DNA of 64,000 nucleotides from Acidovorax sp. 210-6 (GCF_010020825.1 NZ_JAACJE010000001.1:1736001-1800000); one strand, 5' to 3'; shown: positions 10,847-20,493, numbered from the stretch's first letter. The notes: a model not told the origin generated them from the sequence alone. Translations and numbers: made by a program.

Positions 10847-11536
10847 TCAAAGCGACGTACGCCGCTTCTCCAGGCTGCGCACCACGCGCGTGAACTCGCT
10901 GGCCGGAATGTCCTGGAGTGCGGCCACACCGAAGTACGCCAGCACCCGCTCCAGCGATACCCCCACCTCCATGGCCAGCTTGTGGATCTGCACCTGCTGG
11001 GCATGGGTGATGAACTCCCCCTCGTGGGCACGTCGCACCGGCTTGCGATCACGAACCACGTCGGTGCGCTGCGCGGGCGCAGGCGGCGCAGCGTCGGGGG
11101 CGCCGTCATTGGCGGCCTCGGTGTACTGCTGCGGCAGGTCTTCTCCGGCATAGATGTAGAGGCCCAGGCCGTGCAGCGCGATGGCCTTGACCAGACAGCG
11201 CTGGATGCTGGTGTTGATGTCAAACGCCGACGGTGCCAGCAGCGGCCGGTTGCGGCCATCGAGCACCGGGTGGATCTGCGACAGGCACACACCGTGCACC
11301 GTCACGGCCACCTCCACAAACACACCGATGTCGGTGGCCAGATAGGGCAGGCCGCCAAAGCGGCGCACCTCCCAGGTGGCACTGGGATCGGCCAGGCGCA
11401 GCTGCGCCACCGCATAGGGCCAGGACAGATAGCTGAAACCACCTTTCTTCTCGACATGGCCATTGACATTGATGGCGCTGAGCTGCGCGAAATAGTTCTC
11501 GGGCACGGGATGGCCCGCAAGGGCTTGGGCTTGCAT
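10847..11536 (-). CDS. DUF1071/Sak-type single-strand annealing protein
   Basis: 229 residues from ATG 11536. It carries the DUF1071 signature: NVNGHVEKKGGFSYLSWPYA near the N-terminus, PYLATDIGVFVEVAVTVHG, then the highly conserved FDINTSIQRCLVKAIALHG followed by LGLYIYAGEDLP. Members are phage or plasmid recombinases that anneal complementary single strands. The C-terminal third, after an Ala/Pro linker, is a helical tail. It is encoded directly upstream of the YqaJ exonuclease on the same strand. The long in-frame extension upstream lacks family similarity and was left out. Confidence 0.8.
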   Translation of the reverse strand: MQAQALAGHPVPENYFAQLSAINVNGHVEKKGGFSYLSWPYAVAQLRLADPSATWEVRRFGGLPYLATDIGVFVEVAVTVHGVCLSQIHPVLDGRNRPLLAPSAFDINTSIQRCLVKAIALHGLGLYIYAGEDLPQQYTEAANDGAPDAAPPAPAQRTDVVRDRKPVRRAHEGEFITHAQQVQIHKLAMEVGVSLERVLAYFGVAALQDIPASEFTRVVRSLEKRRTSL

Positions 11537-11631
11537 GGTGCTTCTCCAAAAAACGAGAGGGGAAAGAAAACGCCCGACAGCGCGATGAGGCACGGCCGGG
11601 CGGGGGCGACAGGACGGGAGCGGGCGAGTGG

Positions 11632-12066
11632 CTACATCAAGCCATGCTCCGCAAAGCTGAAGGCATTGCTGCGCGTCACAATGAAGTGGTCCAGTACCCG
11701 CACGTCCACCAGCGCCAGCGCAGACTTCAGGGTCTGCGTCAGCGCCTGGTCGGCGCGCGAGGGCTCCGCGGTGCCGCTGGGGTGGTTGTGCGCCAGGATC
11801 ACCGCCGCGGCGTTGCGTGCCAGGGCCTCGATCACCACCTCGCGGGGGTACACGCTGGTCTGGGTCAGCGTCCCCCGAAACAGCTCCTGGATGTCGATTA
11901 CCTGGTTCTGGGCATCCAGGAACACCACGGCAAACACCTCGTGGGGACGCGCCCCCAGACGCAGGCGCAAGTAGCTGCGCACCGCCTGGGGCGACGTGAG
12001 GGCGTCGCCGCGTTGCACCTGCCCCTCCAGCCAGGCCAGCGCCTGCTGCACCACCGGGGCCATCAT
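11632..12066 (-). CDS. radC: RadC-like JAB-domain protein
   Basis: 144 residues, the short RadC form common on plasmids and islands, without the N-terminal helix-hairpin-helix. The JAMM metal motif is complete: H93, H95 in HNHPSG and D106 in PSRAD, plus E43. The RadC/YeeS family has no proven DNA-repair role, and a metallo-isopeptidase or nuclease-type activity is only assumed. Its start overlaps the stop of the ArdC-like gene (ATGA at 12063-12066), so the two are translationally coupled. Confidence 0.9.
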   Translation of the reverse strand: MMAPVVQQALAWLEGQVQRGDALTSPQAVRSYLRLRLGARPHEVFAVVFLDAQNQVIDIQELFRGTLTQTSVYPREVVIEALARNAAAVILAHNHPSGTAEPSRADQALTQTLKSALALVDVRVLDHFIVTRSNAFSFAEHGLM

Positions 12067-12974
12067 GCAACCTCCGGGGCTGGCAAGGCCATCTCTGCCT
12101 CGGGTTGCACCAGACCGGCCAGCAGGTAGTCACTGGCCTTTTGCGCCAGGGCCGCCGCCGTGAAGATCAGGCGCCGGTCATTGCGCAGGGCCTGCAGCCA
12201 GTGGTCCACATAGCTGGCATGCTGCAGGCTGGCGGGCAGGCCGCAATGTCCGCACAGAAAGGCCGAACCCATCTCCGCCACCAGCTCCTCAAAGGCATAG
12301 GCCTCGATGTGCTGGCGGCCCTGCAAAGGCCGATTGCAGCGAGCCGCATGGCTGCTCCAGTGCGTCAGCTCATGCAGCGCCACGCGGTAATAGTCCTCGG
12401 CACAGGTAAAGCGCGCCGGCTCGGGCAGCCAGATCAGGTCCTTGACCGGGCTGTAGTAGGCCTGCACACCGCCATGGTGGATCAGCGCACCGCTCTGCCG
12501 CAGCACCTCCTCGGCCGCCGCAAGCGGCGACCAGTCCGGCGCCGCGGGCTTGGGTAGCAGCTCGCCTGGCAGGCCCTCGATCTGCGCAGCGTTGAACACC
12601 GTGAACGCGCGCAGCAGCGGCACCACCTTGCGGTCGATGCCCGCGTCGTCATCGACGCAAGAGGTCGCTGCACCCTCCACCTCCAGCATCTTGAAGAACA
12701 CCACCGGCGTGCCTTCTTCGCCCCGGCGCACCTGCGCGCCCAGGGCCAAGGCCTGGCGGTAGGTCAGCCAGCGGTTGAGTGCGTAGCCGCGGGTGGCCGC
12801 CTGCAGGTTCAGCAGCAGCACATTGATGCCCCGGTAGGGCCGACCCGAACCCAGGTTGGCGGGCGCCGCCAGGCCGGGGCCAGGTGCCCAGGGGCAGACC
12901 CAAGGAGGCGTGCCAGCCTGCAGCGCGGCAATGATGCGGTCGGTGACGGATTGGTAGAGATCACTCTTGGACAT
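12063..12974 (-). CDS. ardC: ArdC-like anti-restriction / zincin metallopeptidase
   Basis: 303 residues from ATG 12974. The N-terminal ArdC domain begins [20 protein letters not shown] and includes [24 protein letters not shown] and [11 protein letters not shown]. The C-terminal half is zincin-like with H201-E-L-T-H205 and a downstream FEELVAEMG glutamate as third ligand. ArdC of conjugative plasmids binds ssDNA and protects incoming DNA from type I restriction. Here it sits about 1.1 kb from a type I system on the same island, so it may act on other hosts' systems at entry. First gene of a minus-strand run ardC-radC-SSAP-exonuclease. Confidence 0.85.
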   Translation of the reverse strand: MSKSDLYQSVTDRIIAALQAGTPPWVCPWAPGPGLAAPANLGSGRPYRGINVLLLNLQAATRGYALNRWLTYRQALALGAQVRRGEEGTPVVFFKMLEVEGAATSCVDDDAGIDRKVVPLLRAFTVFNAAQIEGLPGELLPKPAAPDWSPLAAAEEVLRQSGALIHHGGVQAYYSPVKDLIWLPEPARFTCAEDYYRVALHELTHWSSHAARCNRPLQGRQHIEAYAFEELVAEMGSAFLCGHCGLPASLQHASYVDHWLQALRNDRRLIFTAAALAQKASDYLLAGLVQPEAEMALPAPEVA

Positions 12975-13062
12975 GGAAAACCTCCAGAAACGACAACGCC
13001 CCGCCGGACCAAGCCCGGACAGGGCGCAAAGGGTGAGAAGAAGGAAAAGGCAGTGCGTGGGC

Positions 13063-13404
13063 TCAGGCCTTGCGCCATGCGCGGAAAGGGCTGAATCCAC
13101 CAGCCCCTGCGAATGCGCTGAGGTGCTGTTGCATGCCGCCAGCCAGAGCGCGCACGGTACGCGCCGCATGGTCCAGCTTGCGATCCGACAGGACGACCTG
13201 CACCACCGGGTGCAGAACATACTGACTCATGGCCAGCGACAAAACGAATGTCAGCAGCCAGGCAGCGAAACTCAGGAACAGGCCCAGAGCCGCGGCCTGG
13301 ATCAGCCAGGTGCAGGCGGATGCCAGAGCCACACCGATGGCAATGTCACCGCTGATGGTGGCCACGCTGCGCACGAGGAAGGCGTGACGAAATTGAACCG
13401 ACAT
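13063..13404 (-). CDS. Small membrane protein of unknown function
   Basis: 113 residues from ATG 13404, preceded by a strong GGAGGT ribosome-binding site. Two hydrophobic segments (about 18-38 and 42-65: AIGVALASACTWLIQAAALG and LFLSFAAWLLTFVLSLAM) are followed by a basic soluble tail. I do not recognise the family. It lies between ardC and another small membrane protein, all on the minus strand. Confidence 0.6.
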   Translation of the reverse strand: MSVQFRHAFLVRSVATISGDIAIGVALASACTWLIQAAALGLFLSFAAWLLTFVLSLAMSQYVLHPVVQVVLSDRKLDHAARTVRALAGGMQQHLSAFAGAGGFSPFRAWRKA

Positions 13405-13462
13405 GGGAATACCTCCGGTCAGGGAAAAGGAATGCGATTGAGGGATGAGCAGCGCCAGGGGC

Positions 13463-13738
13463 TCACACGTCGAGGCGGATGAGCCCGGTGTGATAACGCC
13501 CGCCTTCGATATAGCCAAACACCCTCTTGGCGGCGCTGGTCCCCAATGAACACAGCAGGCCGGCGAAGGTCGCGGCCATCACACCACTGAAGGTGCCCCA
13601 GTGGATGGCCAGGGCCAGAACGGTGACGGCCAGGTCTATGGCCATGTCGTAGCGCAGCAAGCGCAGCATGGTGCGGCGCTTGAGCTTGATGAAGACAAAG
13701 GCCAGGCTGAGAAAAATGACGATTCCGGTTTCGAACAT
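13463..13738 (-). CDS. Small membrane protein of unknown function
   Basis: 91 residues from ATG 13738 behind an AAGGAG ribosome-binding site. An N-terminal anchor (TGIVIFLSLAFVFIKLK), a basic RR-rich stretch, then two more hydrophobic segments (AIDLAVTVLALAIHW, SGVMAATFAGLLCSLG). Similar small proteins occur upstream of ardC-like genes on mobile elements in my memory, but no function can be given. Probably co-transcribed with the next membrane protein, 58 bp downstream. Confidence 0.6.
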   Translation of the reverse strand: MFETGIVIFLSLAFVFIKLKRRTMLRLLRYDMAIDLAVTVLALAIHWGTFSGVMAATFAGLLCSLGTSAAKRVFGYIEGGRYHTGLIRLDV

Positions 13739-14074
13739 GAGAACTCCTTTGCGTGAGTGAATGAACAACACCGCAGCGACTGCTGTGATGTCATTGCACT
13801 GGGCTCGCCCGCCGGCTTGCCGGCGGGGGAGTGAAGGAGAGCCGTGGCAAAAAATCGAATCAGGCATCCCAGCGGGGGCAGGGATGGGACTCCGGCTTGT
13901 TATGGAGAAAGCGAATCCGAAGTGGGGCGGGCTTTGTACGGATGGGGGAGGGAGGATCCGTGCGAACGCCTGGAGAAGGCTGTATTCCGAATCACGCGCG
14001 TGTCGTCAATAATGATGCGCAACAAAACGTAGCAACCGCATGGCAGGGCCATGGGCAGTTTCGGGGGGAATGCC
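13739..14074. other. Non-coding divergent region before hsdR
   Basis: 336 bp between the leftward small-protein genes and rightward hsdR. It holds a GC-rich hairpin (CCGCCGGC/GCCGGCGG, 13809-13826), a G-rich stretch and, close to hsdR, a less GC-rich segment (about 13995-14040) where promoters would be expected. No convincing -35/-10 pair was found. Short overlapping ORFs here have no protein-like composition. Confidence 0.5.
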
Positions 14075-16528
14075 ATGCATAAGAAGAACCTTTCGGAAAG
14101 CGACATCTGCGACAAGTTCATCCGCCCGGCCATGGAGCAGGCCGGTTGGAACGGCATGGACCAGATCTACCGCGAATACCCGCTGCGCGCCGGTCGCGTG
14201 GTGGTGCGCGGCAAGCAGGCCCAGCGCGATAAAAGCACCGTGCTGCGCGCCGACTACGCGCTGTTTTTTAAGGCCAACATTCCCCTGGCCGTGGTGGAGG
14301 CCAAGGACAACCAGCATGCCGTGGGCGCGGGCATGGCCCAGGCCATTCAATATGCCGAGCTGCTCGGTGTGCCGTTCAGCTTCGCCAGCAATGGCGACGG
14401 CTTTGTGTTCCGCGATGCCACGCTGGCCGATGGCGTGCTGGAGCGCAACCTGACCCTGGATGAATTTCCGGCCCCCGCCGAGCTGTGGAGCCGCTACTGC
14501 GCCTGGAAAGGCTGGAGCGACGCGGTGCGTGAGGTCGCCGCGTTTGACTACGCGCCCAGCAAGACCCCGCGCTACTACCAGATGAATGCCATCAACCGCA
14601 CGGTCGAAGCCATTGCTGCGGGGCAGAACCGCGTGCTGCTGGTCATGGCCACGGGCACGGGCAAGACCTACACCGCCTTCCAGATCATCTGGCGCCTGTG
14701 GAAAAGCGGTGCCAAGAAGCGCATCCTGTTCCTGGCCGACCGCAACATCCTGATCGACCAGACCATGGTCAACGACTTTCGCCCCTTCAAGGGCGCCATG
14801 GCCAAACTCAGCCCCCATGCCAAGGGGGTGGAGCGGGTCGATGCCCAGGGCCAGGTGGCGGTCGATGACGTGGAATTGGCCGTCAACAAAACCACCAAGC
14901 AGGTGGACAAGAGCTACGAGATCTACCTCTCGCTCTACCAGGCCGTCACGGGCTCGGACGAGGCCGACAACATCTACAAGCAGTTCAGCCCGGACTTCTT
15001 CGACCTGGTCATCGTGGACGAATGCCACCGCGGCAGTGCGGCAGAAGATTCCGCCTGGCGCGACATCCTGACCTACTTCGGCAGCGCCACGCAGATCGGC
15101 CTGACCGCCACCCCCAAGGAAACCGAAGACGTCTCCAACATCGACTATTTCGGTGAGCCGCTCTACACCTACAGCCTCAAGCAGGGCATCGAGGACGGCT
15201 ACCTGGCGCCCTACAAGGTGATCCGCGTCGATCTGGACAAGGACACCTTCGGCTGGCGCCCTACCGAGGGCATGCGCGACAAGCATGGCAACCTCATCGA
15301 AGACCGCATCTACACTGGCGCGGACATGAACCGCAGGCTGGTGCTGGAGCGGCGCGACGAGGTCGTGGCAGCCAGGATCACCGAGTACCTCCGGGCCAAC
15401 GACCGCTACGCCAAAACGATCGTGTTTTGCGAGGACATCGACCATGCGGCCCGCATGCGCCAGGCGCTCAGCAACGCCAATGCCGACATCTGCGCGACCC
15501 AGCCCAAGTACGTGGTGCAGATCACCGGCGACAACGCCGAGGGCAAGCGCGAGCTGGACAACTTCATCGACCCCGAGAAAACCTACCCGGTGATTGCCAC
15601 CACCTCCAAGCTCATGAGCACCGGGGTGGATGCACAGACCTGCAAGCTCATCGTGCTGGATCAGACCATCAAGTCCATGACGCTGTTCAAGCAGATCATT
15701 GGCCGGGGCACGCGTCTGCGCGAAGACCTGGGCAAAACCTGGTTCACCATCCTGGACTTCAAGCGCGCCACGGAGCTGTTCGCCGACAAGGACTTCGATG
15801 GCGAGCCGGTGCAGGTCTATGAACCCCAGCCCGGCGATCCGGTCCAGCCGCCGGAGCCGCCCCCTGCGCCACTGCACCCTGCCGACGACCCCTCCGCACT
15901 GGAGCCCACCGATCCGCTGGGCCCCCTCGTTACAGGGCCTAGCGGTGACGAGCCCAAGAAATACATCGTCGGCGGCCAAGTCACCGTGGCCGTGGCCCGC
16001 GAGCGCGTGCAGTACCTCAACGCCCAGGGCAAGCTGGTGACGGAGAGCCTGCGCGACTACACCCGCATCAACCTGCTGAAAAAATACGACTCGCTCGACC
16101 GGTTCCTGCAAACCTGGCAGCAGGCCGACCGCAAGGCCGCTTTGCTGCAAGAACTCGAAGGGCAGGGCGTGCTGCTCGACGCTCTGGCCGATGAAGTGGG
16201 CAAGGACCTCGATCCGTTCGACCTGCTGCTGCACGTCGCCTACAACCAGCCCCCGATCACCCGCCGCGAGCGCGCCCAGCGCGTCAAAAAGCGCAACGCG
16301 TTCACCCAGTACGGCCCCGTGGCCCGCAAGGTGCTCGACTCCCTGCTCGACAAATACGCCGACGAAGGCATCACCACCATCGAGAGCAACGAAGTCTTCA
16401 AGCTCCAGCCCTTCACCGACCTGGGCAGCCCCGTGGAGCTGGTGCGCAGCTTTGGCGGCCGTCCGCAGTACCTGAGTGCGCTCCAGGCGCTGCAGCAGGA
16501 GCTGTACGCTACGCACCCGGCCACCTGA
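14075..16528 (+). CDS. hsdR: Type I restriction enzyme, R subunit
   Basis: 817 residues from ATG 14075 behind a GGGGGGA ribosome-binding site. N-terminal endonuclease domain with D60 and E75-x-K77 (PLAVVEAKD), then SF2 helicase motifs: Walker A ATGTGKT at 192-198, DECHRG at 315-320, motif III LTATP, and later [10 protein letters not shown] and IIGRGTRL. C-terminal EcoEI-type domain after a Pro-rich linker (about 585-620). It cuts unmodified DNA after ATP-driven translocation, in complex with HsdM and HsdS. First gene of hsdR-hsdM-hsdS; the gap to hsdM holds a dispersed repeat. Confidence 0.96.
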   Translation: MHKKNLSESDICDKFIRPAMEQAGWNGMDQIYREYPLRAGRVVVRGKQAQRDKSTVLRADYALFFKANIPLAVVEAKDNQHAVGAGMAQAIQYAELLGVPFSFASNGDGFVFRDATLADGVLERNLTLDEFPAPAELWSRYCAWKGWSDAVREVAAFDYAPSKTPRYYQMNAINRTVEAIAAGQNRVLLVMATGTGKTYTAFQIIWRLWKSGAKKRILFLADRNILIDQTMVNDFRPFKGAMAKLSPHAKGVERVDAQGQVAVDDVELAVNKTTKQVDKSYEIYLSLYQAVTGSDEADNIYKQFSPDFFDLVIVDECHRGSAAEDSAWRDILTYFGSATQIGLTATPKETEDVSNIDYFGEPLYTYSLKQGIEDGYLAPYKVIRVDLDKDTFGWRPTEGMRDKHGNLIEDRIYTGADMNRRLVLERRDEVVAARITEYLRANDRYAKTIVFCEDIDHAARMRQALSNANADICATQPKYVVQITGDNAEGKRELDNFIDPEKTYPVIATTSKLMSTGVDAQTCKLIVLDQTIKSMTLFKQIIGRGTRLREDLGKTWFTILDFKRATELFADKDFDGEPVQVYEPQPGDPVQPPEPPPAPLHPADDPSALEPTDPLGPLVTGPSGDEPKKYIVGGQVTVAVARERVQYLNAQGKLVTESLRDYTRINLLKKYDSLDRFLQTWQQADRKAALLQELEGQGVLLDALADEVGKDLDPFDLLLHVAYNQPPITRRERAQRVKKRNAFTQYGPVARKVLDSLLDKYADEGITTIESNEVFKLQPFTDLGSPVELVRSFGGRPQYLSALQALQQELYATHPAT

Positions 16529-16544
16529 GCATGCGCCGCTGAGT

Positions 16545-16607
16545 ACTCTGTTTTTGATAGCTGCTAGCGCTTATCCATCAAGCGCTAGAGCCCGTTTTTG
16601 TCTGAAG
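16545..16607 (+). repeat. Dispersed palindromic repeat, copy A (hsdR-hsdM gap)
   Basis: Contains TTTTGATAGCTGCTAGCGCT and then AAGCGCTAGAGCCCGTTTTT with a short TATCCATC centre. I use it as the type copy for the other seven. It fills most of the 89-bp gap between hsdR and hsdM. Confidence 0.85.
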
Positions 16608-16617
16608 CCTGCATTCC

Positions 16618-18096
16618 ATGTCCAACCTCACCCCCGTCATCAAATCCATCCAAGACATCATGCGCCAGGACAGCGGCGTCGATGGCGACGCCCAGCGCAT
16701 CAGCCAGCTCACCTGGCTGCTGTTCCTCAAGGTGTTTGACGCGCTGGAAGAAGAACTCGAACTCACCCGCGACGACTACCAAAGCCCCATGGCCGAGCAC
16801 CTGCGCTGGCGCCACTGGGCGGCCGATGCCGAGGGCATGACCGGCGACGCCCTGCTCGACTTTGTGGACAAGCAGCTCTTCCCCGCCCTCAAGGGCCTGA
16901 GCGCCGACCCACAACGCAACCCGCGCGGCTACGTGGTGCGCGGCGTGTTTGAAGACGCCTACAACTACATGAAAAGCGGCCACCTGCTGCGCCAAGTGGT
17001 CAACAAACTCAACGCCATCGACTTCAACCGCCAGGCCGAACGCCACCAGTTCAACGACCTGTACGAAAAGATCCTGCGCGACCTGCAAAGCGCAGGCAAC
17101 GCGGGCGAGTTCTACACCCCCCGCGCCGTCACCCAGTTCATGGTGGACATGGCCAACCCCCAGCTGGGCGAAAGCGTCATGGACCCGGCCACCGGCACCG
17201 GCGGCTTCCTCGTCTGCGCCATCGAGCACCTGCGCAAACAGGTGCACAACGCAGAGCAAGAGGCCGTGCTGCAAAACAGCATCCGCGGGGTAGAGAAAAA
17301 GCAGCTCCCGCACATGCTGTGCGTTACCAACCTGCTGCTGCACGGCATTGAAGTGCCCAGCCAGATCGTGCACGACAACACCCTGGCCCGCCCCCTGCGC
17401 GACTACACCGCGGCAGACCGCGTCAACGTCATCCTCACCAACCCGCCCTTTGGCGGCGTGGAAGAGCCCGGCATTGAGCAAGGCTTCCCCGCCGACGTGC
17501 GCACCAAGGAAACCGCCGACCTCTTCCTCGTGCTCATCCAGCACCTGCTCAAACCCGGTGGCCGCGCCGCCGTGGTGCTGCCCGATGGCTTTTTGTTTGG
17601 CGAAGGCGTCAAGGCCCGCATCAAAGAACAACTGCTGCAGCACTGCAACCTGCACACCATCGTGCGCCTGCCCAACGGCGTCTTTGCGCCCTACACCGGC
17701 ATCAAAACCAACCTGCTGTTCTTCACCAAAGGCCAGCCCACCCAGCACATCTGGTACTACGAGCACCCCTACCCCCAGGGCGTCAAAACCTACAACAAGA
17801 CCAAGCCCATCCGCATCGACGAGTTCGACGCCGAGAAAGCCTGGTGGGGCACCGAGGCCGACGGCTTTGCCGCCCGCGTGGAAAACGAACGGGCCTGGAA
17901 GGTCGGCATCGACCAGATCAAGGCCGCCGGCTACAACCTGGACCAGAAGAACCCCCACATTGGCGAACAGCAAAGCCACGACCCCGACGTGCTGCTGGCC
18001 GACTACGCCCGCCTGCAGGCCGAAGCCCAGGCCCTGCGCGACGAGTTGAAAGGCATCCTCGCCCAGTCTTTGACAAAAAAAGCCGCTAGCGCTTGA
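16618..18096 (+). CDS. hsdM: Type I restriction enzyme, M subunit (N6-adenine methyltransferase)
   Basis: 492 residues. An N-terminal helical HsdM_N domain (TPVIKSIQDIMRQDSGVDGD) precedes the gamma-class methyltransferase. The SAM motif I is DPATGTGGF near residue 189, and the catalytic motif IV is NPPFGG near 275. AGEFYTPRAV precedes motif I, as in other HsdM. It methylates the target adenine as M2S and supplies the scaffold for HsdR. The last codons and stop (TGA 18094-18096) lie within a dispersed repeat (copy B), so the C-terminus ...TKKAASA is repeat-derived. hsdS starts 11 bp later. Confidence 0.96.
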   Translation: MSNLTPVIKSIQDIMRQDSGVDGDAQRISQLTWLLFLKVFDALEEELELTRDDYQSPMAEHLRWRHWAADAEGMTGDALLDFVDKQLFPALKGLSADPQRNPRGYVVRGVFEDAYNYMKSGHLLRQVVNKLNAIDFNRQAERHQFNDLYEKILRDLQSAGNAGEFYTPRAVTQFMVDMANPQLGESVMDPATGTGGFLVCAIEHLRKQVHNAEQEAVLQNSIRGVEKKQLPHMLCVTNLLLHGIEVPSQIVHDNTLARPLRDYTAADRVNVILTNPPFGGVEEPGIEQGFPADVRTKETADLFLVLIQHLLKPGGRAAVVLPDGFLFGEGVKARIKEQLLQHCNLHTIVRLPNGVFAPYTGIKTNLLFFTKGQPTQHIWYYEHPYPQGVKTYNKTKPIRIDEFDAEKAWWGTEADGFAARVENERAWKVGIDQIKAAGYNLDQKNPHIGEQQSHDPDVLLADYARLQAEAQALRDELKGILAQSLTKKAASA

Positions 18097-18130
18097 GGGA
18101 TAAGCGCATGCTGCTATCAAATATGGAGCT
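18070..18130 (-). repeat. Dispersed palindromic repeat, copy B (hsdM-hsdS junction)
   Basis: In reverse orientation it reads TTTGATAGCAGCATGCGCTT then TCAAGCGCTAGCGGCTTTTT, matching copy A closely. It supplies the stop codon of hsdM and the first start codons of hsdS. Confidence 0.85.
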
Positions 18131-19832
18131 ACTCGCCACCGCCCCCGGTGGCGTCGCCAAACTGCGCGAACTCATCCTCACCCTGGCCGTGCAAGGCAAG
18201 CTGGTGCCGCAAGACCCGGCCGATGAACCGGCGGGCGTGCTGCTGCAGAAGATTCGGGCGGAGAAGGATCGGTTGATCGCTGAAGGCAAGATCAAGCGGG
18301 ACAAGCCGTTGGCGGAGATTGGGGAGGAGGAAAAGCCGTTTGAGTTGCCGCAGGGGTGGGAGTGGGTGCCACTCGGCGAAGTCGTTGAGATCATCAGGGG
18401 CATCACCTTTCCAGCGAGTGAAAAGACAAAAGAGAAAGCGCCAGGACGAATCGCTTGTCTGCGCACTGCCAACGTTCAAGAGCAGATTGAGTGGGACGAC
18501 TTGCTTTTTATTGGGGAGTCATTTGTCGGGCGCGAAGATCAACGGCTTCAAATCCACGACATCGTGATGTCGATGGCCAACAGTCGCGAGTTGGTTGGTA
18601 AGGTCGCTCTTGTTGAGCATATTCCGCATGAAGCGGCGACCTTTGGAGGGTTTCTTGGCGTACTGCGCCCCTGGTTCCTAGAGCCTCGCTTTGTGATGGC
18701 GCTCCTGCGTACGCCGTATGCACGAGCTTCGCTGATAGACAGCGCAAGTCAGACAACCAACATCGCAAACGTTTCGCTTGGCAAGTTGCGTCCCTTGGCA
18801 TTCCCGCTCCCACCCCTCGCCGAACAATCCCGCATCGTCACCCGCGTCGAAGCCCTCATGCGCCTGTGCGATGCGCTGGAGGCCAAGGGCCAGCTGGAGG
18901 CCGCGCAGCACGCCCAACTGGTCAGCACCCTGCTGGGCACGCTCACCGCCAGCACCACGCCCGAAGAGCTGGCCGCCCACTGGCAGCGCGTGGCCCAGCA
19001 CTTCGACCTGCTGCTGGACCGCCCCGAAGCCATCGACGCCCTGGAGCAAACCCTGCTGCAACTGGCCGTGCGCGGCCTGCTCGTGCCCCAAGACCCCGCC
19101 GACGAACCCGCCAGCGCCCTGCTGCAACGCATCCGCGCTGAAAAAGACCACCTCATCGCCACCGGCGAGATCAAGCGTGACAAACCCCTGCCGCCCATCA
19201 CCGACGAGGAAAAGCCGTTTGAGTTGCCGGTGGGGTGGGAGTGGGTGCGGATCAATGACCTAGCGGAAGTCCAAGGGGGAATTCAAAAGACTCAATTGCG
19301 AACTCCCGTAAAGCAGCACTTTCCTTACCTGCGTGTCGCCAACGTGCAGAGGGATGCTCTGCGGCTGGAGGAAATCGAGCGCTTTGAATTGACTATGGAA
19401 GAGTTGGAACGCTGGCGACTCGTCGCTGGGGATCTTCTAATCGTTGAAGGGAATGGCAGTGCGGAGGAAATTGGGCGGTGCGCTGTATGGACCGGTGCCA
19501 TTGACCCCTGCGTTTACCAGAACCACCTCATCAGGGTGCGCTGCTTTCAGCAGGAGTGCATGGCATTCATCAAGCTCTTTTTGAATGCGCCTAGCGGTGC
19601 GGAAGAGATGAAGCGGCTTGCGATCACAACCAGCGGGCTATACAACCTCAGTGTTGGCAAGATTCGAAACTACGCTGTGCCGATGCCTCCGCTCGCCGAA
19701 CAATCCCGCATCGTCACCCGCGTCACCGCCCTGCGCCGCCTGTGCGCCGACCTGCGCCAGCGCCTGGCCGAACGCCAGTCCGTGCAGGCCCGTCTGGCCG
19801 AGGCGCTGGTGGGGCAGGCAGGGAGTACGTAG
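18108..19832 (+). CDS. hsdS: Type I restriction enzyme, specificity subunit
   Basis: 574 residues from ATG 18108 (ATG 18123 and TTG 18093 are alternatives). Determines the bipartite target. The protein is two half-repeats, each with a conserved helical lead (LVPQDPADEPA...IRAEKD...IKRDKPL), EKPFELP.GWEWV, a target recognition domain (about 90-235 and 380-525) and a conserved end LAEQSRIVTRV. The two TRDs are much less alike than the conserved parts and have visibly lower GC. Near-identical DNA segments flank both TRDs, which would let TRDs be exchanged. Ends 12 bp from the convergent membrane gene. Confidence 0.95.
   Translation: MLLSNMELLATAPGGVAKLRELILTLAVQGKLVPQDPADEPAGVLLQKIRAEKDRLIAEGKIKRDKPLAEIGEEEKPFELPQGWEWVPLGEVVEIIRGITFPASEKTKEKAPGRIACLRTANVQEQIEWDDLLFIGESFVGREDQRLQIHDIVMSMANSRELVGKVALVEHIPHEAATFGGFLGVLRPWFLEPRFVMALLRTPYARASLIDSASQTTNIANVSLGKLRPLAFPLPPLAEQSRIVTRVEALMRLCDALEAKGQLEAAQHAQLVSTLLGTLTASTTPEELAAHWQRVAQHFDLLLDRPEAIDALEQTLLQLAVRGLLVPQDPADEPASALLQRIRAEKDHLIATGEIKRDKPLPPITDEEKPFELPVGWEWVRINDLAEVQGGIQKTQLRTPVKQHFPYLRVANVQRDALRLEEIERFELTMEELERWRLVAGDLLIVEGNGSAEEIGRCAVWTGAIDPCVYQNHLIRVRCFQQECMAFIKLFLNAPSGAEEMKRLAITTSGLYNLSVGKIRNYAVPMPPLAEQSRIVTRVTALRRLCADLRQRLAERQSVQARLAEALVGQAGST
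18327..19724 (+). repeat. Direct repeats bracketing the two TRDs of hsdS
   Basis: The segment at 18327-18368 recurs at 19206-19247 with two mismatches, just before each TRD. A 33-bp segment at 18816-18848 recurs without mismatch at 19692-19724, just after each TRD. Each TRD is thus a cassette between homologous borders. Confidence 0.8.
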
Positions 19833-19844
19833 AGCGTTCACACC

Positions 19845-20414
19845 CTAGGGCGCGCGCTCCAGGCAGCGCACCATGACGTGCTCGTCGGCGATTTTCAGGC
19901 ACTGCTCCACGGTGCGTGGCTTGCTCGGTTTGGGCGGGGGCTTTTTCGCTGTTTTCGCAGCGGCGGGTGGCGCAGTGGGCTTGGCGGCCTGGGCGGCTGC
20001 CGGGGGCGCCGTGGCCTGAACGGGCTGTGCCGGGGTGGCAGGCGTCCAGAACTTGATGGCTAAAAACCCGGCCACGACCACGACCACGACCACCAGGGCG
20101 TTTTTCAAGAATTGGTTGCAGGCCTTGTCCCAACGCGCCTGGGCTTCCTCGGCCGCAATGCGGGCCAGACGCCGCCGCTCCAGTTCTTCGGGGCTGCGTG
20201 GCAGCGGGGTCTTGGCGATGTTCCAGGAGATGTACAGGGCGAGCGCAACGGCCAGCAAGTCCACTCCCACAAAGGCGGGGTTGCCAGTCAGCAGCCCCAG
20301 GGTGGCCGCAACGATGGCTGCGGCGACGATAGCGGCTTTGTTGCGCGTTGTCTCTGCCACCACCACCACGGCAACAGCAGGCAATGCGGCGATGAGGAAT
20401 ACCACGAGCGACAT
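19845..20414 (-). CDS. Membrane protein with Ala/Pro/Lys-rich tail, unknown
   Basis: 189 residues from ATG 20414. Two or three hydrophobic segments in the first 65 residues (LVVFLIAALPAVAVVVV, AAIVAAAIVAATLGLL, VGVDLLAVALALYISW), a charged RRRLARIAAEEAQARWDKA stretch, then a strong segment NALVVVVVVVAGFLAIKFW near 105-123. After it comes a TonB-like Ala/Pro/Lys linker (about 125-170) and a short end with two Cys (EQCLKI, VRCLERAP). Function unknown. Divergent from the gene starting at 20494, with 79 bp between the starts. Confidence 0.65.
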   Translation of the reverse strand: MSLVVFLIAALPAVAVVVVAETTRNKAAIVAAAIVAATLGLLTGNPAFVGVDLLAVALALYISWNIAKTPLPRSPEELERRRLARIAAEEAQARWDKACNQFLKNALVVVVVVVAGFLAIKFWTPATPAQPVQATAPPAAAQAAKPTAPPAAAKTAKKPPPKPSKPRTVEQCLKIADEHVMVRCLERAP

Positions 20415-20493
20415 GCAGGGCCTGGGCGTTGGGTTTCAGGGGTTAAAGTGCAATGCATTATTTCAAAATGCAACAACATCCTATGGAGACGGC

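Noticed and set aside
13761..14012. Small genes between the membrane proteins and hsdR
   Set aside because: Several overlapping short frames, none with a ribosome-binding site or protein-like composition.
14006..16516. 836-residue open frame antisense to hsdR
   Set aside because: No family features; explained by codon bias of hsdR.
20035..20493. N-terminal extension of the unknown nuclease-like protein
   Set aside because: The upstream frame is antisense to the membrane-protein gene; the ATG at 20494 has a ribosome-binding site.
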